Of a stretch of DNA of 64,000 nucleotides, positions 23,923 through 36,879 are shown piece by piece. Source of the stretch: Rhabditoides inermis (Eukaryota; Nematoda; Chromadorea; Rhabditida; Rhabditidae); the NCBI GenBank assembly GCA_963966185.1, contig CAWZYM010000390.1:62001-126000 (forward strand). The letters run 5' to 3'. The position numbers and the translations under genes are program-made. Every line of letters starts with the position of its first letter. Within the stretch, counting starts at the first letter, position 1. Under the pieces are notes generated by a model. That model did no database searches and was not told where the DNA came from. It worked only from the letters and a program-made list of their open reading frames with translations.

Positions 23923-26900
23923 CTATGCCCTGGCAGTGTGGCGGTGCTTGTCGTGCTTGTCGAGGGAGGGCGACCGGAGAGGAATGAGCTCCGCCTTGCG
24001 TCTCTCCTCCTCCTCCTCCTCGCTCTTCTCCACACGAGGGAATGTCACCGCGTGTTTCACCTCCCGGCCACTCTCGCGCAACACAGACGCCGCCTTGTGC
24101 ACCTAAAAACAACTACATATCACTCATTTATCGCATAAAATGTATTCGAATGGGCTCTTGGCACATGGCCTGTTTTGACAGATGAGAGATCGAGAAAAAC
24201 TAGTGTCATCACGACACTCGTAAATAATGGGGAAATTGAAATAGATGTGGGTGACGTGTCGATCCCTTCTATTTTCCAATATCCCTGGTTACTTACTAGC
24301 CTAGATATGGCACACGTCCGCCCACTCTTTACTCCTCATAGATGAGAAGTCACGACAAACATCTAATTTTTGACACCCCTCGCCAAAGTACTCGTCCTTC
24401 GCCATCTGCCACTCTTACTTACTTACTTGAATGTACAACCCGTAATTGACAACACTCGATTGTTTACTGGGTAAAAGATCGGCTAATATTTCCATCAGAA
24501 TAGGGGAGGGAGAAAACAAGCAGTATCTGGAAGAACATCAGCGACTTCTAAGCATTCTCTCTCGGGTAACCAAGAAGTGAAGAGAGGGAAGAGAAAAATA
24601 TAATTAAATTTGAAACCCAGAAACACTAAAAGAAAAACAATCGGATAAATGAAAGGTGAGATGGTCCATTCAAAACACGCGCGCGTTCACACTCACGCTG
24701 ATTTACTCAATGCCCACACTAATCCAAAACGCACTCCCATCCAACTGCTATAGATAAACGCCATAGACGAGACTTAATTTCAAAGATAATCGAATAAGAA
24801 AGTAGACAGGTACAACTGATGAAATCTCGATTACAAGATAGACAACGGACCTGCTGGAGGAAGTAGGGTCCTCCCTGGTTGACGATCCAGTTGTACACGT
24901 ATGTGGGAATGTTCGCCTCCGGATTGTCAAAGTAAGTGAGCACGTAGTCTGCAAGGGACGAATCCATTCCCATCCCCTCCCTTCCTCTCTCTCTCTCTCC
25001 CTCTCACCGAGTCCGGGTTTGTTGTACTTGTCGTGGACGCGGACTGTCATTCGGGAGACGTACTTGTTCACCCTCACATTCTTCCCACTCATCGGAACCA
25101 CCTGCAATACTCGTCATCACACATCCCAATTTCCACTCTCATATTATGAACAGCTCTGCTAACGACAATGACGCAACGTCCCATGCATACATGACACCAA
25201 TCATCATCTCATCTCGCTACATATAACGCCGCCTGTAGCACTCGTTCCAGCTACCCATAAACACGTCGTGCAAATTTAAGCATGGAACGACATTATCACG
25301 ACACTATTAATGGCTAAGTGGTAATAATCGAATAATTGAATGTGAGGTGCTAATGAGAATTGTGGGCACGTCACATCAACAGATTACTGTAGTTGTTACT
25401 GTAACTGTTCTGATGGGTCCTTGCGTTGCATACCTTCTCGTCTAGTGCCTGTGAGTGGACGACGACGTGTCCGCCGTCGCTGCTCACCCACGCCCTCCTC
25501 ACATACACGTACTCACGGGCATACATCGGATACGGATACCGAGACACCCAACGGATCAACTGAAAACAATTAGTCATCAGCGCATTTTATATCACACCAT
25601 CTGCTCTATACTATAGCAAGCGCTTTAATATGGGTAAAGAAATTCAGATTCTACACGAATACTGTATGCCTACGCAGCGTAGTATTACAAGTGCAACAAC
25701 ACACTGATACGCAATTCCAACTTGAATGTCTAATAACCGTCTAATATAACATTACTAGTGTTGGGCAAAATCCTAATCCGAGTTGGATTTTGGATTTTGG
25801 ATTAATCAAAATCCCAGATATTCAGGGTTTTGGATTTTGGATTAATCCGTAATCCAAAATTGTGGATTTCGGGTTTTGGATTAACCCAAAATCCAAAATT
25901 TTTGGATTTTGGTTTTCAGATTAATCCAAACTTTGGATTTTGGATTAATCCAAGTTTTACATTGTCTTTTTGGCATCTTTATGCCTTACTAATAGTATAA
26001 TTTGGTGTTTTTGATGTTTCTGTAAAGTTACAAAGGCGCCGTTATAGATTAAAAGCTCAAATAAAGTGAAATTTCATCATTTAAAACAACATTATTTTAA
26101 CAATTTGTAAACGAGTAGATTAATCCAAAATCCAAAACCCGGATTTCTGGATTTTGGATTTTGGATTAATCCAAATCCCCAAAAAACTGGATTTTGGATT
26201 TCGGATTAATCTGAAATCCGAAATTTCTAAGATTTTGGATTAAGATTCGGATTAATCCGATTAATCCGACTAATCCACGATTAATCCAAATTTGGATTAA
26301 TCCTGCCCAACACTAAACATTACTAATTGATGCCTCTTGTCTTATCAGAATAGAATGACGGAAGAGGAGAGAGAGAGAGAGGGAGTAGAAACTTCAAATA
26401 TAAATATGTAGAAACTTCAAATATATGTTTGGTACGTGTTATGAAGAGTGCACCGTCTGCTAATTATAGCAACAGCAATGTGAGGAAAGGAAGGGAACAA
26501 ATGAGGGGGAGCTGCGTGAGAGAGTGGGGAAGAGATGAAGTCACAGTGAAAAAGGAAGGAAGTCGAATACCTACTCCCCCACAAAAAGCCCGCGTGGAAA
26601 AGTACTGCACTACTAATGCAACAGCTACTTTTCATAATAACATCACCCGTAATCCTCAACTATACAATAACACAAGAGAGACTAATACGCATCAATGCAC
26701 AATACATTTCAAACACCCTTCCTACCTGCTGCTTTCCATCGTCGGCAAGCTGTTCGAGAGAAATGATGTTGCTGTCCCACTCACTCCGATACGCCACGTC
26801 CATCTGCGCATCTACAACCCCAATCACGATAACTTGAAATTGTTTAAATGTAATAAGGTGAGACTAACCGAGGAATTCGCGCGCGGAGATGTCCTTGTAT

Positions 26901-27510
26901 GTGCCGGCGCAGCGGTACTCGTACATGGTGTATGGTCCGGGCACGAGTCGGCGATGCACGCGCACCGCGTCCCCCGCAGACGAATCCAGACGCTCCCAGC
27001 CAGCGGCCGCCAGCTTCGACTCGTCTACATGTATATGTGTACAGAGGAGAGGGGGGATATGCACTCACCGAAGGCCGAGTTGTCGGTGGGATCGGAGCAC
27101 TCTTCGTCGCGCACGCCGTGCTCCGCGAACGAGAAGCCTGCAGCACCCGCCGTCGCCGCCAGCAGACACGACAATCCTGCACGCAGACAATCACGCATGT
27201 CCAACACAAGCGCATACCTTTACGGGGCGCAGATCCTCCGCTACCTCCTCCGGACGAAGAACCAGACTCGTACGATGACTGCCCCTGATGTCCTGACGAC
27301 GACGACGACGACGAAGTCATCAACGCACGCACCTACAACACCACCATTTTACACATCAAGTTCGCGATAATAACAAACACCATACATATGAAACAATGTG
27401 AAACGCACATGGTGTCCGGGCGAGTGGGGCTTGAATGCGCGCGCGGAGAGAAGAGCGTCTCCAGCGCGTTTGACGAGGCGAACGCGTCCGAAGGAAGACA
27501 CAGCGGCCAT
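23923..27510 (-). CDS. START-domain lipid-transfer protein, STARD7-like, mitochondrial
   Basis: Nine exons from ATG 27510 to TAG 23925-23923, about 355 aa against roughly 370 in human STARD7. The first exon is Arg-rich and amphipathic (SSFGRVRLVKRAGDALLSAR), like a mitochondrial presequence. A short hydrophobic segment follows (LSCLLAATAGAAGFSFA). The START domain has YTMYEYRCAGTYKDISAREF, DVAYRSEWDSN, the family-typical WVSRYPYPMYAREYVYVRR, YVSRMTVRVHDKYNKPG, DYVLTYFDNPEANIPTYV and WIVNQGGPYFLQQVHKAA. The end is charged. STARD7 carries phosphatidylcholine to mitochondria; that role here is by homology. The intron between the exons at 26726-26811 and 25440-25561 contains a hAT-type element. 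The intron near 25005 opens with a GA tract at its donor. Confidence 0.9.
24112..24850. other. Long last intron of the STARD7-like gene
   Basis: About 740 nt between the penultimate and last exons. It is AT-rich and shows no motif, exon or repeat that I can support. Confidence 0.5.
25748..25755. repeat. Left 8-bp target-site duplication of the hAT element
   Basis: AACATTAC, identical to 26316-26323 on the far side of the element. Confidence 0.9.
25756..26315. mobile_element. Non-autonomous hAT-type DNA transposon (MITE), 560 bp
   Basis: The terminal inverted repeats are TAGTGTTGGGCA at the left end and TGCCCAACACTA at the right, and imperfect similarity continues inward. The element is flanked by a perfect 8-bp duplication AACATTAC (25748-25755 and 26316-26323). 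An 8-bp duplication and TAGTGTTGGGC-type ends are characteristic of hAT elements. The interior is built of many copies of a GGATTTTGGATTAATCC-like unit pointing both ways around a unique AT-rich core (about 25955-26110). There is no transposase reading frame. It sits in an intron of the STARD7-like gene. Confidence 0.9.
26316..26323. repeat. Right 8-bp target-site duplication of the hAT element
   Basis: AACATTAC, identical to 25748-25755. Confidence 0.9.
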
Positions 27511-27909
27511 CTCTCACACAGCCTCACGTCTTCTCTCGCGCACCACCCAACAACAACAACCAACAATCACAACAAAAGGCAGTCGACCGCGTGGTAACCG
27601 CCAGTGAAACAAATATGACACCTGAAATGATGCATTCGTGCAACGATAATAAAATAGCGTCAATTAAACGTGTAAATCAACACCACCAAGAGGAAAAGTT
27701 CGGAAAAAATCAGGCAGACATAAGGTGGTGTCACGCGGTGCACGTTTGTTACGCTCACTATCACTACACAACAAAACACGAACTAGCAAGACACGAGTGA
27801 TGTGATGTTTGGCTCTCACTATCGATCGATACTTCACACTGACCGCCCTCTCTCACCATGATCAAGCTAGCGAGAGAACGATAGAAAGAGAGAAAGAGAG
27901 AAATATAGA

Positions 27910-27944
<35 letters not shown>

Positions 27945-28381
27945 GGGGAAGAAATAAAGGGAAAGAGAGAAAGAGAGAGAGAGAGAGAAAAGGAGGTAAC
28001 ATATATAAACGAACAATGTGAGAAGAGCGCATGGATCGAAAAGAAAGAGTGTAAAACCCAGGATCACGGCTTACATAGAGACAAGATCTCACGCGCACGC
28101 TTACTCAGTGGATACCTACTCGATCGGAACATGAAAAATAAATTTAAAAAAAAAGGAAGGACGATTCGACTTTTGATATCAATGGGACTTGAACCCTTCA
28201 CACATCACAATCACACACTCGACAGAAATAAGAGCAATCAAAATCAGATTTATCAAACCTGTGCATAAAAACGCGCGGCGCCAGTCAGTGTGAAACAGGT
28301 ATTCAGACACCACAAAATGATACAAGTAATTAAAAGTGACAACGTATCTGCAATAGTCTCTCTATCTACATGTGCGGACTT
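27511..28381. other. Intergenic between LAMTOR3 and STARD7-like genes
   Basis: No coding exon seen. It holds a (GA)n-rich block at about 27886-27990 and AT-rich sequence. The STARD7-like start at 27510 has no obvious 3' splice site immediately upstream, unlike several neighbours. Confidence 0.5.
27886..27990 (+). repeat. (GA)n-rich intergenic tract
   Basis: Interrupted GA repeats upstream of the STARD7-like gene. Confidence 0.85.
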
Positions 28382-29036
28382 CTAGGCGGGGAGGTCGGCG
28401 ATGATCTGCTCGAGTTGCTGGAGGACCGGCTCGAGACGCTCCTTCAGCTTGAGCAGCACCCCTGTAATCACATACCATCAATGTCATGTCCATTGTCGTT
28501 ACCAGTGTTGGCGTCGCTGGATGCGATGACATAGGCGACAAGGGGCGGCAGGGACAGCACCACGTACTGCTTGTTCTCGTACACAAACACCGCCGACCGC
28601 TGCGAGCCTGTAACACTCTCGCGTCGCGTATTTTAAAATAACTCATTTCGTAGATCTACGAACTCATTTCGTAGATCTACGAACTCGATTCGTTGCTTAC
28701 AAAAACATTTCGTAGATCTCCGAACTCATTTCGTACTACCAAACATATTATAAAAGTAAATAAATACCAAACATATTATAAAAGTCGACATAACATATGT
28801 CACTTGAACCCACCGAGCTGCAGCTTGCTGGTCTGCTCGCTGGTCGCCTGGTGGTTGGCGATGAGCGCCGTCTTCGCGCGAGTCTGCTCCTCACCTACAG
28901 CATTGTATAGACCATAGAAGGAACGCGCGAGCTTACCGACACTGACGATGGGCACTCCGTCCCTGTCGGTGATGAACAGACTCTGCGCGCCGGGCGTCGA
29001 AACCAGAACGTCGTGCAGGAACTTCCCTATCTCCAT
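28382..29036 (-). CDS. lamtor3: Ragulator complex subunit LAMTOR3 (MP1)
   Basis: Four exons from ATG 29036 to TAG 28384-28382 give 121 aa, close to the 124 aa of human LAMTOR3. The roadblock fold is recognisable: MEIGKFLHDVLVSTPGAQSL, FITDRDGVPIVSVG, then a helix with SEQTSKLQLGSQRSAVFVYE, then YVVLSLPPLVAYVIASSDAN and TGVLLKLKERLEPVLQQL. LAMTOR3 pairs with LAMTOR2 in the lysosomal Ragulator scaffold that recruits Rag GTPases and mTORC1 and also binds MEK1. A 3' splice site (cttgttgtag) ends one base before the ATG, suggesting trans-splicing. Its 200-nt second intron is mostly short tandem repeats with perfect palindromes. Confidence 0.93.
28641..28790. repeat. Palindromic tandem repeats in a LAMTOR3 intron
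   Basis: Two exact copies of TTCGTAGATCTACGAA, a perfect 16-bp palindrome, lie head to tail within CATT...CTCA flanks, followed by one diverged copy (TTCGTAGATCTCCGAA). Next come two direct copies of ACCAAACATATTATAAAAGT (around 28737-28757 and 28767-28787). Together they make up most of the intron. Confidence 0.8.
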
Positions 29037-29650
29037 TCTACAACAAGACAAACACAATCAAATACTAAGCATGAATAACATAAAATTGGAAGAATAATAT
29101 TTTACATAAACAAGCAAGCGCGCCAGAACAGCTTTGCAACAGATATCACTGTTCGAGGCGAGATATCGATAATGCTGACTCAACATGTCTCTCCATACCG
29201 CCACCACGCGACAAAACCATTACAATAAATTTATGCGGTTGTTCTCTTGCACACAAAAAAAACTCTGAATCGAGCAGGTAAACGTAAAATATCAAACATA
29301 CACGGTGGAAAATAATACATTAGTTCACAAGACAACAAAGCAATCAGAAATCGCAATAAAAACCTAGACACGATTCGATCTCGGTGTATCACATTGCCAG
29401 CAGTTGAAGGGGATGAAAAGAAGGAGGAGGAGAGAGGGGAGATTCTACCAGTGACCTCGTTCTACCAAGATCACGCCGAGCAAGGAAAGGCCGCTTTGGT
29501 CTACAAGGGTAGAAGCTAGAGAGGAAGTGAGGGAGATCTATGTCACAACATGAGGATAGGAGGTGTTGACAAGGGAAGGAGAGGGGGAACAGGTAATGGT
29601 ACAACCCAGGGTATGTTAGCAGTTAGCATGGCTGGATGAAGAAGGGATGG
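29037..29650. other. Intergenic between Pellino and LAMTOR3
   Basis: Both genes are on the minus strand, 614 nt apart. No exon, repeat or RNA gene is visible. It contains the Pellino 3' UTR and the LAMTOR3 5' end. The spacing is larger than usual for a nematode operon but does not exclude one. Confidence 0.45.
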
Positions 29651-32600
29651 TCAGTTCTCGTAGCAGTGGTCTTGGAATATGAGACGCACCACTGGCTTCT
29701 CCACTGCCAGCAAACATGTGCAGAACGGACACACCGGATGGAAGCTGTTCGTACCATGCGGAAGAGGAATGCGGGACCAGTACCTACAATCAAAACATTC
29801 ATTGAATACATTCAATGATCGAATGTGGGACTCACCTGACAGTCTGTAGACTGGCGACATGTCCGCATGGGTTGAATGCGTGATCGAGAGATCCAGAGTC
29901 GAGGTGGAAGGCAGCCTCCATACCCATCGTCAGCTGGATCACACGCTCACTCTCCACCAGACAGATCGGACATCTACAACATAGTAAGCCTTCGAATGTT
30001 TTAAGCCTTCGAATGTTCTATATAATTGTACTGAATAACACCTCGTCAATTAATAATAAATAATAATAGTATGATACACAATGCCAAATGGGTGTCTCAC
30101 TTGTAAGTGGCGGCTCCTCCGTTCACCTGCTGCCATCCCCACTCGTGTCTGCCCTGCACGTGCCCGCACCGCAGGTACACATATGGCTGGCGGCTGCTGT
30201 TCTTGGGCGTCTTCTTGCGCGGGATGATGAGCGTGTTCAGGTTGACGGGGCACTGCGGCTTGCCTGCATTGAGCGTGTCGAGCGTGTGCTCCAGTTCCCT
30301 AGTCGACGGCGACCGGGCCAGTCCGTCGGCCGTCCGCCACAGCAGGGTCGCCCCGCACACGTCGATGAGCGTGCCGTCCTGTAGCATGTTCGTCTCGTGG
30401 GACACGGGCTGTCCGCGGGTGCTGCTGCTACGAGTCTCGCGCAAGCTGAACACGTCCCCGTCCACCGACACCTCCCGCCACACGTACGCGCTGTCGTCGC
30501 CCTCCATCTACAAACACCAACACAACATTACACGCAAACATCCCACAAATACCTCTGTGTTGCGGTTAGGGTGAAGAATGAGGACTCCGTTGGTGGTGAG
30601 CCCGTCCACATCCGTCTGAGACTTGCTCCACTTGGTTGCCTTCTCCTACAACAGTCTCATTCGCAACACCGTCTCGCAACACACAATAATCTTCTTATGT
30701 GACACATAAGTACCCGCGTCCTTTGCCATCCCGCACTCACCCCAAGGAATATGTTCTTGCTGGCGTCGAATCCTGCCGCGTAGATGAACGCCTTGCCGGG
30801 GTTCTCTCTGTCGATGAGGATGCGACACGCATAGCGCGAGATGGTCGACGACACCGGACGCTCCTTGCTCTTCCCTGCAACCGCTCACTGTATTCCCCGT
30901 CCACTCGTGGGTTCGTACTTGCTTACGTCCCTTGCCCCTCTATTAATTTCATGCATGACCCGGGGCTGACCGAAAAGCAGGGGCAGGACAGAGGGTAGAG
31001 TGCATTGCGGCTACTTGCATTGCGTGCAGAGTGCTTTCTGCTCCCTCCCTCCTTCTTTCTCTTGTTTACGGCGTGTCTGCATAGTACTCGCACACTTAAC
31101 CGCAGCCTGCCAGAGAAATGAGATGGCGAGGCGAATACGCTCGCGGCTCGAGGCTAGCCAGAGAACCGCAAGCAGCAGCCATATACCGCCCTTACTTGTC
31201 CACTTCAATGACTCACTAGTGCTGCGTCAAAACACCATGAATACCACAATCACCACTCTCATAGTCACCCAATGTTGTTACGTCACACGTCAAGCCGACA
31301 GCTCGACCAATTCCGAGCGGCGCATCGCGCATGCAATAAACTACGCAAGTGTATGTGGGGAATGTGAATGTCGGACGGGATGGACTTTCATCTGGCCGCA
31401 CGCACTCACTCGAGTAGCAACGTACTCTCACAATCAGAAGGGCCTGCATCCACATGCAGGCTCCATACACACGCATACGCACACTCGCTTCCCTATTGGA
31501 TTGCCATTAACACTGCTACTGCGACGAGAGAGACGAGTAGACGCGAGAAAAATGCGAGCTACCCTTTGCTGGCCAAGTCTATCATATACGCAAAATATCA
31601 CAAGACATTCCAGCTAATGCATGCACATCATACGAACATTTGCACGTAATCCGATTATCCTCTCCTCTCCATCGACAGTCTATTCCTATTCCTAAATCGC
31701 ACTATGCACTTGCCATATCCCCGCATCAAAAGTCCGCGTCATACCTCATTATCACAACATTCCGGAATAGCTTGAGAAAATGGAAAACAAGACGAGCAAG
31801 GAAGACTGACCGGAAGCCGACTGAGGCTGCTGCGAACCGGCGGCGAGCCAAGTATCCACGATAGTGAAGTCGATCTGCTCCTCCGAACTACGACCGATCT
31901 GAACGGTGCAAGTGTGTCCTCCACCCATCCATCATGTTCCCTGTTCGTGCATTTTATATGTGGGGATCGATGTCCGTATGTGGTCGGGGGATCAACGAGT
32001 CTCTGCCTCATTACACTTGCAAACTGCCTCCTCCTATGAATAAAAAATCAGTCTTTTGACAAGCAAAGTCTACTTCAACCGGCTCCACTCTTTTGTATTC
32101 GCCTCTGCACTGAAGGCTGCAGGCCAACAACGAGGGATGGCACGCGGTAATTGAACCGAGTTCAGTGTACCTTTTGGCATTAACCATTACCGTGTCCATA
32201 AACCGCTTTCAATTAACAGACCGAGCGGTCCTAAAGGGAGCGGGCAGGCTATCATTATCAATTAACAACTTTCGTTTTCTCTGCCCTCGAACGAGGTGAG
32301 TGCTTCACTTCACACAACATACGTCCCCTATAATCCACTCGCCAATCACCATCTCTAATATCTACAATCCCATGACTAGCGTTAATCCCGTCGCTACCGG
32401 AATAACTCGCCTCAAATCAGACGAATCAACAAGAATCCAACGTCATTTCCCAGACGCACGTACACAAAAAGGAACGCGACGACGAACGAGCGCTATACTA
32501 TATATGTGAAGGAGGGACTTACCTGGAACATGTCCTTGCCGGGATCGTTGGCATACTCGACGAGGATGGTGTGGTTCTTTCCGTAAGAGTACGCGACCGT

Positions 32601-33860
32601 GTGACGGGAAGAATCGCGCACAGCCTGCAACACCACACAATCCCTTATCACTTCTTTGCTATAATGCATGCTCACAGTGACACCGCACTGTTTGCGCGCG
32701 CCACTTCACCATCTCATCTTCTACTCCCATCATAACAAACACTACTGCCAAAACACCCGCTACAGGTAAGCAAGCCATACGAACACTATACTATGATCGT
32801 CAACATGCACAAGGGCGTACCGCGAGTTCTCCAGGGGCGGCTTGAACGGCCGAGATGGCGCCCTTCTTGATTCCGTTGCCCACCGCGCGCCGCAGAAGGC
32901 TCATCTTGGAGCGGTGCAGGCGCTTCGACTGCCCGCGAGACGCCGAGCCCTCCGGAGAGCCATTGTAACTAAATCATTAGAAATATTAAGCATTCGATCA
33001 CCAAATCAATACTAACGTACCCGAGTAGGATGAGCTCTCCGTACTTGTTGTCGTCGTCGATGCGTTCAACGGGGATCGTGTTCATCTCCTCTCCCACTTG
33101 GTTCTCGCTCACCTCCTCGCGAGACACAGATGAGAACTACAAAAGAAAGAAATGGGAAATGGATGATGTTAGCTTGATATGACTAAATGAGCGCGTCACA
33201 CCAACGACAAAAAGCTTGCATTCACTCGAGTGCTCTAATTAACCTCGCCCCTCCCTTTTCCTAGCCCCGTATATGCCTGCCTGCCGCATTTAGCATTCGC
33301 CGCACGCACCAACCCGAAGAACAACAACCTACCCTGGTCGCAAAATAAAAACACACACTAATGACGAAGGCACGACAGGCATAAATACGCCGCTCGAAAG
33401 TGAAATGAAAGAGGTATGCGAGGGAGCGATGGCAATATGAGGTAAGCGCGGATCGAAGCTATACGAGAGGAGAGGCTGCTCGCGGCAGTAGGGAAAGGGG
33501 AGACCGTTGAGCACCGCGTCTCATAGGTGCGGCCGACTCAAGAGCCGCCTCTGCCAGAGTGCAACCCCTCCACTGCACACAACACCACAAAAACACCAAC
33601 ACAACATTACAGCCCCGCCGTCATCAACTCACACACACCAGACCGCTTATCTATGTAGGAGGTCGCATGTCACATGCAACCAACTGCAGACGACACAACA
33701 CGGGCAAGCGCGGGAGAAGCGCGGCGCAGGAGACTCACGTCGTCCTCGATGAATGCGGGCTGGGCAGACTGGGCCGACGCGGCCTCGGGCGGGTCCGCCT
33801 CCTCCCGTGGAGACGACACCGCCACCGCCGCAGATGAACTGCACAGAGACAGCTTCTGCA
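29651..33860 (-). CDS. Pellino-type RING E3 ubiquitin ligase (5' end uncertain)
   Basis: Nine exons are recognised, ending at TGA 29653-29651. In order they read: an acidic Ala/Ser-rich N-terminal exon (33740-33860), the FHA-like core (KYGELILLGYNGSPEGSASR, SRHTVAYSYGKNHTILVEYA, MFQIGRSSEEQIDFTIVDTW, SRYACRILIDRENPGKAFIY, AAGFDASKNIFLGEKATKWS, GVLILHPNRN) and a C-terminal RING-like region. That region has PVNLNTLIIPRKK, YVYLRCGHVQGRHEWGWQ, YKCPICLVESERV, FNPCGHVASLQTVRYWSRIP and CPFCTCLL. Pellinos ubiquitinate IRAK/Pelle kinases in Toll/IL-1 signalling; their nematode role is less clear. The first exon could start at an ATG at 33891 or 33870, or be spliced from further upstream after ttgtttgcag. 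Confidence 0.92.
30880..31805. other. Long Pellino intron
   Basis: About 930 nt with no exon that I can support. It contains a small perfect hairpin, GCCTGCAT-CCAC-ATGCAGGC (31442-31461). Confidence 0.5.
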
Positions 33861-33891
33861 AACAACACATGAACTGGGCAAAAAAGCACAC

Positions 33892-34019
33892 GACACGTAT
33901 ATTGACGAATCACGTGCACCCCGGCGGTCGCCCGCATCGCATCGCACAACTGTCGCCCGCACACGCCGGGGAGAGGCGGCATGGAACATCGCTGGGGGCA
34001 TATAACGAGCGATGCGGGG

Positions 34020-34059
<40 letters not shown>

Positions 34060-36879
34060 AGAGGGGGGAGGGGCGGCGACGACGCAACGAAGAGTGAAAA
34101 ACAACGAGGCACAACGAAGACGAACGGGGAAAAGGAAAGCAGCAGAAGACGTGGACGGAGAGAGAGAGTGAGCACAGAGGCGAAGAACGACGAGATGTGC
34201 ATGGAAGTGAGAGAGTAGAGAGATCGATACATCATGGTTGCGCTTGTTGTGCTTTTTTTCTGTCTACACGCTATACTTTACTCTCACGCCGCACATCTTC
34301 AAGTCACCGGGTACTTGACAAAGTTATTCGCGCACCACCGCGTCACTCACTTCACTTCACTCAACGATTGATACACGAACACGACAGTCACATATAGGTC
34401 CAATCGATGCGGGAATGCGAGTTGATCGCTCAATCACATATGCGTGCTCTCGGATGAGAGAAAGAAAATAATGCTATACGCAGCGTAAAGAAACAATATA
34501 CCAGCCAATCCGCGTTCTGCCCACAACAGCATAGCGCGTGCGTATATAATTACAGCTAGCCAGTGAATACGCGCGCATACCAACAACAATCAACGAGAGC
34601 GAACTAGTTCGCAAGGTTATACTACTCTGATCCGCGCGCAATGCAACCGTCGTGCACGTATATGAGATATTAGGCGAGGGATAGGAGATATGAGCGTGGA
34701 TTGGTTGCGTTGACGCCATGTGGCTGACCCGCCTCCGCCTCGCTCCACTATGCTCACTAGGAAACGGGTGCAAGCCGCAACCTGTGGAATGTGCTTGCCG
34801 CGTCTTTTCAGCCTAGCAACCGTTGCTACCATCAATTTCCGACCAACGCGCCATATAAACGCACAATCACTGAAATTCAACAAAGCCTACGTGCCTACGT
34901 CGCAACTCGAACACAAATAGTACTGAGGGCGATAGGCGAGATACTGCGTATAAACACTACCCGCAATCGCCTCCCAGGCGGTGTACTCGCATAAACAGAC
35001 AAGTACTATAAGTAAGTAGCGGATTGACCGACTGTGCTGACAGGACACGCACGCACGCCGACTGTACGTCCGCCCTGCCGCCGAGCCCATGCCCCATGAG
35101 AACATGTGCACTAGTGTTTTCCATATTACGCGAATTGAAGGGAGAAGAGACTCAACATCGAAAGCTGGCAAAGCTTCACTACTCAATCTTGATATCTTGA
35201 CTCAAGAGGGATGAAGATGAAATCCTAGCTGCAAGCAATCCACAAACAATTCACAATAAAGGAAAAGACAAGTTAAGAGAGCGGGCGGTGAAAGGGAGTG
35301 TTCCGGTGAGATGTATGAGCACCGGTGGCGAGCAGACCGGGTGGGCAGACACCGATCGAGGATGGGACAGGGTGAGAGTGGACAAACATGAGAAGAAAGA
35401 GAGAACCATCGCTTCCTTGCTAGAATTGAGCGGGCAAGAGTTGATCAAATAGCAATAACTGTCAAGCAAGAAGCGACAGTGATCAGTGAAAATAGCCAAC
35501 TGTCAGGTGGCAATGTCATTGGGGTACGTGGGCGGGAGAAGAGGGGGAGACACTGCATGCGGAGACCATCTGCGACCGGCTGACCCGCAAACAAAAAAGG
35601 AAAGAAGAGGAGAGACGCGCGCTGTCCTCGAATGACCTCGCACTCCCCCTTCCATTTGCGGGAAACGAAACCCCGAACGCCTAAACAATCCTAGTCGCCC
35701 ATAATGTGCCTTGCACACCGTTGGTCGTCGCTGCACGAAGCTGCAGACCCAGCTAATAAACCGACGACCGACAATCAAAACAACCAAAACGGGCGTTGTC
35801 ACATCGAAATGACAGCGGGCGCAGGCCGAGGAAACCAACAATTATGCAAATTGGATGGAACGGGTTGAGATTAGGGCCGCGACGTGTCGAGTGTCTCTTC
35901 AGTAAAGAGCTTTCGAGTATATAGAGTGCATTCCTGCCGTGGCAGGCCAGCAGAAAGCAGACGCGGTCGCCGGTCGTTGGTTGAGTGAAATCCGAGTGGT
36001 GTGTAGTTCTCGACTCTCGTGTGCGTGTGTATGCTCAGCGGCGCCTCGCGTCAAGCCAAACGAATAAATGAAATCGGAGAGTCGCGCATGCACACCAATA
36101 TAATAGGCGGCTGGGACGAGTCGAGGAGAAACATATAACAAGCCGGAAACAAGCCTAACCAGACGGAGACGCTACACGACTGAGCGGCCGACTAAGCGTC
36201 AACACATATGAAACAAGGAACAAGAAATGAAGAATCAATTGCGAGACGGACACCGACAAGAAACGAAGACACTACCGAACTCAACGGCAAGTTGGAAGAG
36301 TAGGTCGGTAATCCATTATACAATTCAATTCGCACAACATACGGACGGAATCCAGTTTTCATAATGAATGTGTGATCATTTACGCGCTCGCTCGCGTGCA
36401 TGCATCATGCGCCGGCGAATAAGGCCAGCCGACACGATTCCACACATACCCACGAGCCAATATTACAGAGAACAGACCAAAATGATTCAGGCTGATTAAA
36501 AGAGGAAATAATCAAAAGCTCTCTATCTCTTTTCATTCTCTCTTCTTCTATTAGATTATAAAGATACGCACACCTCAGATCATAGGCTACCGCTACTAAA
36601 TATTATGTAACAGTTATATGAACAGTAGATACGATAAACAAAACACATAACAACACAAAATAAAATAAAAACATATATAAAATTATATAATTAAACCATA
36701 CATTGGTGAAAGAGCATATGTAATGAAAACTATTGTAAAAAGAGCAAAACAATTATATTTTTGAGACCATCGAAAATTGTAACATCGCGTACATTCAAAA
36801 ATCACCCAATACTCAATATTATTTATATGATTTCGAACAAATTGAATGTCCTATGACACATTATTGTATATCGTCTCTG
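33892..36879. other. Gene-poor interval upstream of Pellino and downstream of the G-alpha pair
   Basis: Three kilobases with a GA tract at 34022-34056 and otherwise unique sequence. Many short open frames exist, none with a recognisable motif or supported splice chain. It may hold the true first exon and promoter of Pellino. The last 400 bases, up to the G-alpha stop, are very AT-rich. Confidence 0.45.

Noticed and set aside
26429..27370. 313-residue plus-strand open frame, the longest in the window
   Set aside because: It is antisense to STARD7-like exons, which have strong START motifs; its own sequence is low-complexity with no family signature.
28165..28195. tRNA-like B box (GGTTCAAGTCC on the minus strand)
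   Set aside because: No acceptor stem, D arm or anticodon arm can be paired at the right distances.
28641..28790. Possible CRISPR-like array
   Set aside because: Only three short units with no spacers of constant length in a eukaryotic intron; these are simple tandem repeats.
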